The notes under the pieces were generated by a model. That model was not told where the DNA came from. It did no database searches and worked only from the letters and a program-made list of their open reading frames with translations. The position numbers and the translations under genes are program-made. Source: Strix aluco (lineage: Eukaryota; Chordata; Aves; Strigiformes; Strigidae). Taken from it: a stretch of DNA of 64,000 nucleotides. The stretch covers positions 7,965,256-8,029,255 of the forward strand of contig NC_133954.1 of the NCBI RefSeq assembly GCF_031877795.1. The letters are read 5' to 3'. Of this stretch, positions 38,155-52,065 are shown piece after piece. Numbering within the stretch: position 1 is the stretch's first letter; each line of letters starts with the position of its first letter.

Positions 38155-38188
38155 CCAATAGGATGAGGTTTTGGTAATAGATGCAAAT
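38155..38188 (+). promoter_or_regulatory. HOXB8 promoter motifs: CCAAT box and octamer
   Basis: CCAAT at 38,155-38,159 is followed by a perfect POU octamer ATGCAAAT at 38,181-38,188, about 360 bases before the HOXB8 start codon and just after a CT-rich tract. This combination suggests a core promoter. No clear TATA box is seen. Confidence 0.45.
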
Positions 38189-38550
38189 GATCATGAAAAG
38201 ACACTGCAAAATATGAAACAACTCATTTGCGCTGAAGTAAATCACTGAAAACTGTTTATGAACTGGCATCTCTTCTTGGAAATGTAAAGCGAGAACTCTT
38301 TAAGTGGCGATTTTTTTTTTTTTTTTAGGGGTGGGGGGGAGGAAAGAATTCAATATCATGCAGGCTTAGAGTTTTGATTATATCCTCCTTTTATATTCCT
38401 GGAAATCACAAACTGTCGTTGCTTAGCATCTTAGCGCTTTCTTTTTTTGCTAATAGATTCCCGTGGTCTGGTTTGGTTGGCTTCTTTTTTTTTTTTTTTT
38501 TTTTTTTAATTTTCTTCCTCCTCCAAACAAATATTCTTATTTAAATTAAA

Positions 38551-39384
38551 ATGAGCTCTTATTTTGTCAACTCACTCTTCTCCAAATACAAAACCGGGGA
38601 CTCCTTGCGTCCCAATTACTATGACTGTGGGTTCGCTCAGGATCTTGGGGGCAGACCCACGGTGGTGTACGGACCCAGCACGGGGGGCACCTTCCAGCAT
38701 CCGACCCAAATCCAGGAGTTTTACCACGGAGCATCCTCACTCTCCAGCTCCCCTTACCAACAGAATCCCTGCGCCGTGGCGTGCCATGGGGACCCCAGCA
38801 ACTTCTATGGCTACGACCCCTTGCAAAGGCAGAGCCTCTTCAGCGCCCAGGAGTCGGACTTGGTGCAGTACACGGACTGCAAGCTTGCTGCCAGCGGCCT
38901 TGGAGAGGAGGCGGAGAGCTCGGAGCAAAGCCCTTCTCCGACCCAGCTTTTCCCCTGGATGCGACCGCAAGGTGAGGCGAGATGGAAAGGACAGCGAGGA
39001 GGCATTTCCTGAGCCCATAAAGTAGCCCCTTTGCTTTCTTTCTGCCCCTCTTGCTTGCTTGCTTTCTTTCGCTCCCTTTTTCTTCCCCAGTGACTGTATT
39101 TTACTGCTTTACGGGGGTAAACTTTTGCACTTGTAAATTGCTTTATAGTTTAATTACCCTGAAGGAGACCTTTTCTTCTGGGGGCTGAGCGAGCCGGGCT
39201 TTCTGTGGAAGGAAGCGTCCTTAAAGTTTATGGCACTTTTATAGCCTCAAAAAGCCCCTTCATTTTTGTTTTGCGTTTGATTTGGGATTTCGGTGGTGCT
39301 GCTTGCTCTCCCCGAGCTGCAGCTCTCTTCTTTTTTTTTTTTTTTTTTTTTTTCTTTGCCCCGGGATCCCAAAGAGCCGGAGTC

Positions 39385-39420
<36 letters not shown>

Positions 39421-40066
39421 GGTTCGGGTAATAATAAGTGTGCAAGTGCAGGCTTTAGCTGGGCTGCTGGAGTGGGCTGGTGGGTGACCCCCCCCCCCCC
39501 CCGCCCCGCCACCATCACCCCTTTCCTTTATAACCATCTTCCCTTTTATAATATTCTACAGGAGCCTTTCCCTCTCCCTGCTCGCTTCCTGCCTCTGCTC
39601 CTGCGAGTCCTTTCTTCCTCCCCCTCCCGTGCCTGGGTGTGTGTGTGAGTGTGTGAGCGGGTGTGAGCCTGTGTGTGCCTATTCCCGAGCCTGGTTTATG
39701 TATCTTTCAACCTCCTTCTCTTCTTCCCCTCTTCCACCCAACCTTTGCAATTCCCCAGCAGCCGCTGGACGGAGGAGGGGGAGGCAAACCTACAGCCGCT
39801 ACCAGACGCTGGAACTGGAGAAGGAATTTCTATTTAATCCCTACCTGACCCGCAAACGGAGGATCGAGGTCTCGCATGCCCTGGGATTGACAGAAAGGCA
39901 GGTCAAAATCTGGTTCCAGAACAGGAGGATGAAATGGAAAAAGGAAAACAACAAAGACAAGTTTCCCAGCAGCAAATGCGAGCAGGAAGAACTGGAAAAA
40001 CAGAAAATGGAAAGAGCCCAGGAGGTGGACGAGGAAGGGGAAGCACAGAAGGCGGACAAGAAATAA
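38551..40066 (+). CDS. HOXB8: Homeobox protein Hox-B8
   Basis: Exons 38,551-38,971 and 39,759-40,066 join in phase 1 (donor GTGAGG, acceptor TTCCCCAG) to give 242 aa (human 243). The N-terminus [20 protein letters not shown] is the group-8 signature. The PBX-binding FPWM is at residues 134-137, directly before the splice junction, and the homeodomain is at about 145-204 with [13 protein letters not shown] intact. The tail is lysine/glutamate-rich and ends AQKADKK. It is a nuclear transcription factor for trunk patterning, also known in haematopoietic progenitors. The acceptor is a tandem CAGCAG, so two products differing by one alanine are possible. Its mRNA carries a near-perfect miR-196 site. 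HOXB7 begins only 2.4 kb downstream. Confidence 0.97.
38972..39758 (+). other. HOXB8 intron
   Basis: A 787-base intron. It holds a T-run (39,330-39,353), a TGT microsatellite of 12 units (39,385-39,420), a C15 run (39,488-39,502) and a short TG-rich stretch near 39,637-39,682. A pyrimidine-rich stretch precedes the tandem acceptor. Confidence 0.85.
39385..39420. repeat. TGT trinucleotide microsatellite (12 units)
   Basis: Twelve uninterrupted TGT units in the HOXB8 intron, likely length-variable between individuals. It lies outside coding sequence. Confidence 0.9.
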
Positions 40067-40560
40067 AAGGATTTTTAAGGACTGAAAGGCAAGCGCTGCT
40101 GGGGTGGAAGAGCCCCTGAGCCCCACGTTAATGGCAGTTAATGTAAGGGAGGGGTGGGAAAAAAACCAACAATGCATAGAAAAGAGAAAGGAAAAAAAAA
40201 AACAAAAACCTTTTATTGCTGTAAAACAATATAGCTGTAAGCACCACTTTCCTGATTATCCTTTGATACAATGAACAGTATGCAAAAGTGATCGGGAGGT
40301 CTCTCCTGCCTTTTGCCAGTTATTAACTAGTGGTAGTGTAACGCAATAGCTTATGTAAAACATGACTGTGAAATTCTCTCTCTCTCTCTGTCTTTCTCTC
40401 TGTCTATCTCTTCTTTCCTGGGGGGTGGGTTGGTTAACATAGCTTTCAATGCTATAGGAGTTACGTGAAATTACATTTGTGCACTTTTTTTTTTATTATT
40501 TTCCACCTTTTTTGTTGTGGTTTATCTGTATGTACTGGAGGTAGCTATTGAAACAAACAT

Positions 40561-40582
40561 CCCAACAACATGAAACTGCCTA
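40561..40582 (+). promoter_or_regulatory. Near-perfect miR-196 target site in HOXB8 3'UTR
   Basis: All 22 bases pair with miR-196, with a single G:U wobble (the G at 40,578, opposite miRNA nucleotide 5). This is the classic animal example of microRNA-directed mRNA cleavage, established for mammalian HOXB8; the expected cut is between 40,572 and 40,573. The site is 0.5 kb after the stop codon. Confidence 0.93.
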
Positions 40583-40947
40583 TTTATGCTATAGTTATCT
40601 CTCCTTTCTCTCTCTTTCTCTCTTTACTTTCCTTACTTCTATTCTTTTATTTGGTTCGGGATTTTCTTTTTTTTTTTTTTTTTCTGTTTACAATTTTTAA
40701 ATGTCTCTTCCAAAAAATAAGGGAAAAAAAAAAGAAAAAAAAAAAGACAAGAAAAAAAACGTTTTTCTCTCCTTTAGTTAGCATGCGCACAGTGAAGCAA
40801 GTTGTAAAGTGATCTTTAGGTTAACTGTGAAAAAGAATGTATACTGTATACGTGAATTACTTTATTGGGGGAACTAATGATATATTTTGTTGTTCTTTCA
40901 TCACTTTGTTCTATTGTCTAAACCTGGAAGCGGCGGAAGAAAGTTAC

Positions 40948-40953
40948 AATAAA
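40948..40953 (+). terminator. HOXB8 poly(A) signal, first candidate
   Basis: AATAAA in CAATAAAGTTTACAAG, 0.9 kb after the stop codon. The downstream sequence is T-rich but only weakly GT-rich. Confidence 0.55.
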
Positions 40954-41029
40954 GTTTACAAGCGAGAATTCCGTGACATCATTCTTTTACCCTGCTCCAT
41001 TTCCTCCAGGACCACTTTGATAGAAAGGA

Positions 41030-41035
41030 AATAAA
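41030..41035 (+). terminator. HOXB8 poly(A) signal, second candidate
   Basis: AATAAA followed by AGTCAATTGTGTCGG, a GT-containing downstream element. It could be an alternative or the main site. Confidence 0.4.
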
Positions 41036-42290
41036 AGTCAATTGTGTCGGAGCTGCAGCCCTGGCCATCAAAGACTTCTTTGCCTGGAGAGATGCTGGAG
41101 CGCTGCTGGGACGGGCTGGGGCCGGGGAGCTGCTGCCTGGGAGCCGTGGGGAAGGGGAGGGGGCCGGGGCAACTGCGATGGCTTCTGCTCTTGTTGTTGT
41201 TTCTAACAGTTCCTGGGTGGTGACAGGTTGGGAGGCTGTGTGGAAATCCTTCCTGAAGGTAACGTGTGTTTGTTGTATTTTTTCCCCTTTCTCTTTCCTC
41301 CTTTCCCCCCTCTCTCCTCGCCCACCCCAGTCCCCGCAAGATGAAGCCCAGCTCTAGGTCCCCCTTCCTTTCCTCCCACACTGCAAAAAAAAAAAAAAAA
41401 AAAAAAGAAAAGAATTGTCAGTCGCGCAGCTGAGCTGCTTTCTGCTCCCTCGCCTGTCGAGCTGCCCTGCCATGGCAATAGAGGAGTGCGGGGATGCAAA
41501 TCCATCCCCTTGCAACATAACCTTGGGAAAGGAGAAACAGCACAAACCCTAGATGCACATCCACCATTGTCTGGGCTGCTTTTCCTCCGTGTGAGACTTT
41601 CTTTCTTTCTAAAACCTCCCCCCTCCCCTTAAAAAAATTGAGGCAGATCACATTTTGGAAGGTCTCTCTGCTTCTCCAGCAGAAAGCAAATCAGCCAGCT
41701 GGTAAGGTTTTACTTCTAACTGTAATTGAGTCCTGCAGAACCGCTGACACGCTGAACAAGGGATCTGTACACTCTTTATTTTTCGCAACAAGAAAAGCAA
41801 ATGCCAGCTCAATACGAAGCTCAAAGCCTGTGGCACTGGAATAAATTAGATATAGAGCTGAATGACATTTGGGAAAAAAGAACCCTGAAACTATTAGGTA
41901 TCAATGAGACATTTGTCTTATGGGGGGGGGGGTGGGGGTCGGGGAGGGGGAGAGGGTCAAGGGGGGAGGGGAGGAAATTATGTACAGTGGAGGGAATTTT
42001 AGACGGGATCAATAAAGGGATAAATAGAGCTCCCTTCCTTTTCCTCCAGCAGAGAGAGACCGAGAGGGAGACGCTGGTTTATCAGCAACGTGCTTTTACC
42101 CCCCCCCCCCCCTCCCCTTTTCTCTTTCTCCCTCGGTCTGAGCTGAAAACTGATTACAGGTTGCTTATCGACTCCAGCACAATTTCACCCCTTCCAGCAT
42201 AGATCTTGGAGGGTTTTATATCGCATCAATTATTTATCATATTTTATAAATCCAGCAGCACTACAATTTTTTGCCCCCGAGGAGGGAGCG
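41036..42290. other. HOXB8-HOXB7 intergenic region
   Basis: A short spacer with no supported gene. It contains an A-run (41,384-41,406), a G-rich stretch (41,922-41,975), a C-run near 42,101-42,112 and several TTTAT/ATAAA words. The right end grades into the HOXB7 promoter. Confidence 0.65.
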
Positions 42291-42297
42291 GGCGGCG

Positions 42298-42320
42298 ATT
42301 GGCGCCGCCGGAGCCACGTG
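42298..42320. promoter_or_regulatory. HOXB7 promoter motifs: inverted CCAAT and E-box
   Basis: ATTGG (42,298-42,302) is an inverted CCAAT box inside GGCGATTGGCGCCGCC, and CACGTG (42,315-42,320) is a perfect USF/MYC-type E-box. Both are about 140-160 bases before the start codon in a CpG-rich block. The shared leader motif ACAAATCA follows at 42,436. Confidence 0.5.
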
Positions 42321-42455
42321 CCCGCGCGTCACATGGGCCGGGAGGAAAAAGGGCTCCTTTTTGGTGTAAATCTGGACTCTAATTCCGTAATATATCACGG
42401 TACCTCGTAAAACCGACACTAAAACGTCCCGACCTACAAATCACCCGGCCAAATT

Positions 42456-46037
<3,582 letters not shown>

Positions 46038-46202
46038 AAGGGGCGAGAGGTGGTTGCAGGAAACGTGGAAACCCACGCGAGAAGAAAAGGGGGGAAAAAA
46101 CACGCAGAAAAAGACTATATATTAAAATAGATAAATGATAAGTGCATAAATAATTAAAAACCCTAGGAATGATACATTGTGTTTCCTGACACTGAAAAAA
46201 AT

Positions 46203-46210
46203 ACTACCTA
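46203..46210 (+). promoter_or_regulatory. miR-196 8-mer seed site, HOXB7 3'UTR
   Basis: ACTACCTA pairs with nucleotides 1-8 of miR-196 without mismatch, 166 bases after the stop codon. HOXB7 is a known predicted miR-196 target in mammals. Confidence 0.75.
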
Positions 46211-46709
46211 TATTAAAGTCTTTTTTTTTTTTTTTTTTTTTTGTACAATAGAATGACTATCTACCTATTAAATGTGGCTTTAGAGTCAGAATAGACACAT
46301 TTTTCTATGTGAGTCTTCCTATAGTACAAGTAATTTGTAAATCTCCGTTTGTACTTCGCTGTGTACTTTTTGGTATGAAGTAACGTGGTCGTGTTTAGCA
46401 CCTTTAATTTAGAAAATGTGACCTGAAAGTCTGAATGAAAATTATACTTAGCGTATATAGTCCTGTACATAATATGAATTATTATTACGCCTTTTCCCTG
46501 TAACCTCTGTGGTTCTTTTCTCCTTGCTATGCTCTTTTGTCTCTGTATATTTTTACCTGGATTTCTTCCTTGTTCAAGTCTCTACGAAAAAAAGAAGAGG
46601 AATTAATATTGTGCTACGTAAAATGTTGTATATCAAAGTAGCAAATTATTTAATGGCGACGCGTTGCCTTTTTTTTTTTTTCCCCTTGTCTGTGATTATT
46701 ATTCTTCGA

Positions 46710-46715
46710 AATAAA
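46710..46715 (+). terminator. HOXB7 poly(A) signal (probable)
   Basis: AATAAA in CGAAATAAAAAGG, followed by GTTGGGTTCC about 30 bases later. It is 0.67 kb after the stop codon. Other AATAAA words follow near 46,813. Confidence 0.5.
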
Positions 46716-49426
46716 AAGGAAATCTTCATTAATCTACTATCGCGTTGGGTTCCTTCCCCTTTTCTTATTAAAAATAACGCACGGGGTTTTGGAATTGCTT
46801 TTTCCCATGTAAAATAAATATACTAAAAGACCCTTTTAGATTAATACATGCCCCGATCTATCATCCTAAACTTCTCTCTTTTTTTAGGCCAACCATTCCC
46901 TTCAAAATTTTAGTACCTTTTCAACACATTTGAATATACGAAGGTATAATTGATATTCGGGGCTCTGGAAATGCGGACTGCTCTCCTTTCTCTCCCTCTG
47001 TGGTTGCGCTGGGGCTATTACTGAGGAAGGTAAGAGCATGAAGGAAGAATGTAAAGAAGCCAGAATCAGCCCAAATAGTCTTTCCGCCCCTTGTTTTAAT
47101 TCTCTTCTTATAACTAATTTGCAGAAAACCGATCTATTTTGCCGTGCCTTTAGTATTTTTTTTTTTTTTTTTTTTTTTGTGTAGGTTCTCCCTCCGCCCT
47201 TCAACTACTTTACTGCGCACTGGAACTCTTTCATTAGCACCAAATAACGTTTAGCATCAAAGCACGCATAAAATAAATTAAAGCAATTAAACGCAGGAAA
47301 AATCAACAATGCAAAACAAAAGGCGAGGAAATTTAAGCACTTGCGCGGGGGAGCATCCTCCGCCGCCCTCTCTCCCTCCCGCCCCTGCCTGTTTATTTAC
47401 ATTGCCAAGCTGCGCTGTAAAGACGCGGATTCCTCCCGCGGAGGCTCCACGTAATTTACTCCACAAATGCGCTGCGCAAGATGCACAGGGGAAAAAAAAA
47501 AAAAAAAAAAATGCAGCCAGCTTTGGAAGGACTTGGCGATGGCAGCTTTCCACCTTCTCCCCTTCCTTCCCTCTCTGCCTCTCTGCTTTTTCACCACCCA
47601 CCACCACTGATGACTTCATGTCCTAAGTGAAGGCGCGCAGGACATCCTTTAGCAGGTTTTAGCGAAAATAAGATGCCACGTCAAGCATCTGCGCGCCCAC
47701 GTCTATAACACAGATTTGCAGTAAATGCTGCATATACTAATTATGGGAAGCCCATTATTAAAGGCAGCAGCTATTATGGCTTTTACACGCTGAAATTCCC
47801 GCTTAGGGAAGGGAAAAGAGAGGGAAATCTCCCTTTTTCCTTGGTGAAATCCCTTGGTGCAATCTCTTTTCAGGAGCGCTCTGTGAATAGTGGGGATGGG
47901 GGGGGGGGGGGAATAAAAAAAAAGAAGCCGTTCCAGAAATTTCCCCCCCACACACCGCCTCCTGGACCGCAGTGGCCCGGCTGCCTGCCCCCCAGGCACG
48001 GTCCTCTGCGGTCAGAGGGGCAAGCAAGAATTGAGGAGAATTCCATGGAAAAAAGGCAAAACAAGTCACACCGACGCTTGAATACGTTAAAACCAGGGCA
48101 GCGTTTACCGGCGGGGTGACCCACCTTGCCGGAGCATCCCCCCCCCCCCCCTCCCCCCCCTCCGCGCTATAGCGGGGGCCGCGGGGGGACCCAGGCGGGG
48201 TCCCGGCGGCTCCTTGGGGGTGTTCGGCCGCGGGGAGCCGGGCAGGCACGAACCCCGCCGGCTGCACTCTGCCCAGGGCATGGGCACCCCGACCACGCTT
48301 TTATTGCCTTTATTTCCCTCTTTTTTTTTCTTTCTTTCCTGAAATCTGCTAATTGCCCCTTTCAGCAGAAAGAATCCCAGTTGCGTAAAAGAAAGACATC
48401 AAAAATCCCACCCGAACCCCACTGTTTTACTGTGCCTTTCCCCATTTAAAAGCCAACCCCAACCCCAAGCTCTTTATTCTGGGGGGGCTATTATTGTTCA
48501 TAGCCTAACGTGTGAGGCGTTATTCGATTATTTCTCTCCAACACCCCCCCACATACAACCAAGGAGGGGGGGGGGGGAGAAAAATCCCTGAACCCCCTTT
48601 CATATTCTTTTATTTTTGTTTAAAAAAAAAGATGGCGGCTAAGAAAAAGACTGCTGTTAAACCGGTCATGAAGAAATGCAATAAATTCCTTGTTGTTTTA
48701 TGAAAATTTACAACTTTGTGATAGAACTTTATGAGTGGCTGGGTTCTGGGATTGGCCAGAGCCGGTCATGTGGACTGCTAACCGTGAACATGAACTTTTT
48801 ATTATTTCCCATGTGGTTATATTGCACCATTCTTCTGTCCGCTGCACCTTGGGTCGGATCAGTGTCCTCTATAGGGCTCTCGCCTCTTTACATTTTTTTA
48901 CTTTTGTGTATAAGCTCGATAGGGCTAAAACAGGGGCGAGGGGAGGGGGGGACGCCTATACACACATCCACACGCACACAGAGACACCCACCTCCGCACA
49001 CACACATAGGAAGAGAGTTATATGATTTTTTTTTTTTTTTTTTTTTTTTAATTCCTCTGTTAATTTGCCTGCTGATTTGGAATCTCAGTAGTAATGGAGG
49101 GGCAGAGGAGATTCTGGACCGAGTGGAGGCTATCATTTTTCAAAGAGGGAAGTTACTCCATTTTCTATGCAAATGACAGAAATGCAAGAAGCTCTCACAA
49201 GTCAGAGAGGCAATCGACGGCTATCAGGTTGGGACAATATTTGTCAGCTAACAGATAAGCAAACGCTGTCTCTCTCTCCCTATATATTTTACTTATACCA
49301 CAGAAATGGACGTCAAAAGGTAAGGGAATAATATCTGTTTTTCTTCATTTAATTTTTTCTTTGAGAAAATGCATTTGTCAAGCTGCCTTTTCTATTCCAT
49401 TCCCCATCTCCCTCTTCCCTCTAGCC

Positions 49427-49760
49427 GGGGGGGGGGGGGGGGGGGGGAATAGAAAGAGAAGGGTGGGGTGATGAAGAAGGGAGACACTGGAAGAAATCAA
49501 GGGTGGTGGAAATCTGTTTAAGTGAAAATTTCCCCGAAAAAGTGTAGCGTAAAGGTAGAGAAAAAGAGAGAAAGAAGAATGGAAAAAAGGTAAAGAAAGA
49601 AATTGAGAGAAGGAAAGAAAGAAATAGAGAAAGAAAATAGGGAAAATATAAGAAAGAAAGAAAGAGAGAAATAAAGAGAGTGAGAAAGAAAGAGAGGAAG
49701 AAAATAGGAATTGAAATAAGAAAGAGGAAGAAAAATAAAATAACGGAATAAGAAGGAAAA
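49427..49760. repeat. Long purine tract
   Basis: After G21, about 310 bases are almost all purine on the + strand, built from GAAA, AAAG and GAGA words with few pyrimidine breaks, especially 49,555-49,760. Such tracts can form triplex (H-DNA) structures. The open frame on the other strand (serine/phenylalanine/leucine-rich) is an artefact of this composition. Confidence 0.8.
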
Positions 49761-50623
49761 ATAGAGCCTGTAAGGTCACCTGGAGATAGTAGACTTGGAA
49801 TGAAGGATTTTGCAGTAGCTCGGTGACGGAGGCTTTTAGATACTGCCTTTAAAAAAATGCCAAACCCTTTGTGGGTAGTTGTCGTGTTTTATTTTTTTCC
49901 CCCCTCGCAGAATCTCTTGCCAGTTTGCCTGTCTTCAGGCGAGCCGAGTAATTTGGCGAAGTTTGTCTGGAAGCCAGTTGGGTTTTGCGTTGCTCTCCAG
50001 GGTCGTTATTATGTGGGTGGTTTCTTCGGAGAGGGCAGTTCGCGGCAGTCCTCGGAAATAAGGTTCTGGAAATTAGTTTATAAAAAAAAAAAAAAAAAAG
50101 GGGGGGGGGGAACAAAAAAAGAAAAGAGAAAAAAAAAAAGATAATAAGAATGAAGCCAACCCAGAGCGCAGCGCTCTCATTGTATTTTTTTTTTCCCTCC
50201 TCGTGAAACTCCCAAATGAAGCTGACGTTGCGATGCAATAAACCTCCTTGTATTTAATTGCGTTGTGCCGTGTTACCGGGGCTTTACGGCTTTCCCGACC
50301 GGAATACCGGCGTGGGCTCAGCCCCACGGCGTGTCGGGGCTTTTCCACACCAGGTTCTGTGCAAACCTCCCTCTCCTCGCCCTGTCTGATACCCTAACGC
50401 TTGCCTTCGCGTTTAGGAAAATATTTATCCGGAGATGCCCGTCATTTTAAATGTGTTTTTTTCAAGATTTCAAGGGGGGTGTGCGTGTGTGTGTTTTGAA
50501 ATATAGTACTAATTGCTACTGTTACAGGGTGATTTTTAAATAAGATAATGTAAGAGCCTGTGTATGTGAAGCGAGATTGACTAAGAGGAGATTCATTACT
50601 TAAGCATAAACCATTTTATGACG

Positions 50624-50634
50624 TGACGATTTAT
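50624..50634 (+). promoter_or_regulatory. Homeodomain-type motif TGACGATTTAT, shared with HOXB5 promoter
   Basis: TGACGATTTAT sits just after TTTTATGACG and resembles a PBX-HOX composite (TGATTTAT with one change). The same 11 bases occur on the reverse strand of the HOXB5 promoter at 61,337-61,347. Confidence 0.3.
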
Positions 50635-51257
50635 CTCACCTAAACTGACTGTGCCCGAATATTGTGTGGACAAGAGTAAATGATCGCAAGCCGCGGAAAT
50701 AATAAACAGAAAGTCATTTAAAAAATCTATTTCTTCCCGAACCTGTTACATTTTTCATAAATCACGGGGAAAAAAATTAATGCCGGTTCAAACGCCTGTT
50801 CTCCCTTCTCCCTAAGTCTCTACGCGCTCGTGGTGTTTTTTTTTTTTTTTTCTCTTAATAAGAAAAAAATATATAAAAAATTAATGTAATTTAGGAACCT
50901 TGCACCAAAACGCTTTTATGCCGATTCTTCCCCATCCTACGTGGGCAACCACTTGTGGAAACCACGCACCTCGGTGCGGGCAGGTCTTTTTAACCATTTC
51001 AGCCCGGTGCGGCGTGGGATGACCGCGAAACCTCCGTGCACCCCCGGTGTGTGTGTGTGGAGGGGTGTGTGTGTGTGTGTTGGGGGGGGGGGGGTGGGTG
51101 TCCGCGCTGCTCCCGGCTGGTCTCCCCTCCTGCCATTCTCCCTTGCTTGTTTATTTAAAAAAATAAAATAAAAGGGCCTAAAGCGCGGGCGGCCCCCCCG
51201 CCACGCCGTCCCCCCGGTGCCGCCGCGCTGCGGGACTCGCCCATTCCCCGCCGTTTG

Positions 51258-51271
51258 CTGCCATCTACCGT
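51258..51271 (-). promoter_or_regulatory. CTCF-like site, reverse orientation, HOXB7-HOXB6 interval
   Basis: Read on the reverse strand the sequence is ACGGTAGATGGCAG, matching the CTCF core over GTAGATGGCAG, with weak first positions. It lies at the edge of a CpG-rich block and points opposite to the other two CTCF-like sites in the window. Confidence 0.4.
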
Positions 51272-52052
51272 CGGCGGCGGCGGGCGGCGGCTCCCGGGGG
51301 GCTCCCCGCAGCCGGTGCCCCGGCGGGGGGGGGGGGGCCCTGCCCCGGCTGCCCTCCCCTCTCCGTGCCCGGGTGCGGTGCCAGGGCGCGCAGCACCCAC
51401 CACCCCCCCCTCTGCGCCCCGCTGCGGGATGCGCTTGGCCCCTGGGCCCCGGTGCGCTGTTGCCGGGTGTAGATGTGCTTTGAGCTATACGTACGGCCTT
51501 AAAGCTCCTGGAGAGGCGTATCTAGGGCGCACTCGCGCATCTATCCGCACTCACAGGGGAGCTGTGGCCATCCCACACGCGCGCGTGGAGCTCTCCATCC
51601 CCCCAGCCTATGCCGACACGCGTGGACCGCAGTTGGTGGCATGTGTGCGCGCATCTCTCCGCGCGTGTAAAAGCCTCACGTCTGGCTCTATGCACACCCC
51701 AGGGAAGATGAAAGGGAGCTGGCTGGCTCCGCGCACGCGGAGATGTTGTAAAATGCAATAATGACGTCCGAGACGGAGGGGGTTTCAGCTAATCATAAAA
51801 GGCAGAGGAGCTGTTATTTATTTATTGCTCGGAGTGGTCATTTCGGTGGGGTCTGGAGAAGATATGTCAAGCCGCGTACACAGAACTGCGGTGGTTGCTG
51901 GGGAGGGAGCAGGGAGTAAAGGCAGACGACGAATCACTTTTAAGTTACTGTAGGCTTTGAAGGGACAATGCGTGTCTGTTATTTTAAAAGGTTTCTCTCT
52001 CTCCCTCCCTCCCTCTCGCTTTCTCCCTCTCGTTTTCTCCTTCTACCACACA

Positions 52053-52065
52053 GTTTCCTGGCAAC
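52053..52065 (+). promoter_or_regulatory. RFX X-box motif, HOXB7-HOXB6 interval
   Basis: GTTTCCTGGCAAC fits the RFX X-box (GTTTCC, one base, GGCAAC) and differs by one base from the X-box upstream of miR-196. Confidence 0.4.

Larger units (their letters stand above)
40067..41035 (+). other. HOXB8 3'UTR
   Basis: The region runs from the stop codon to one of two AATAAA signals (40,948 and 41,030). It is AT-rich, with TC repeats, A- and T-runs and the miR-196 site at 40,561-40,582. Length (about 0.9-1.0 kb) is plausible for a HOXB8 mRNA. Confidence 0.65.
46038..46735 (+). other. HOXB7 3'UTR
   Basis: AT-rich sequence from the stop codon to the AATAAA at 46,710, about 0.7 kb. It contains a T-run (46,221-46,242) and the miR-196 site at 46,203-46,210. 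The end is inferred from the poly(A) signal. Confidence 0.6.

Noticed and set aside
49378-49779. 133-codon frame on the - strand over the purine tract
   Set aside because: Phe/Leu/Ser-rich product of a polypyrimidine strand, not a membrane protein.
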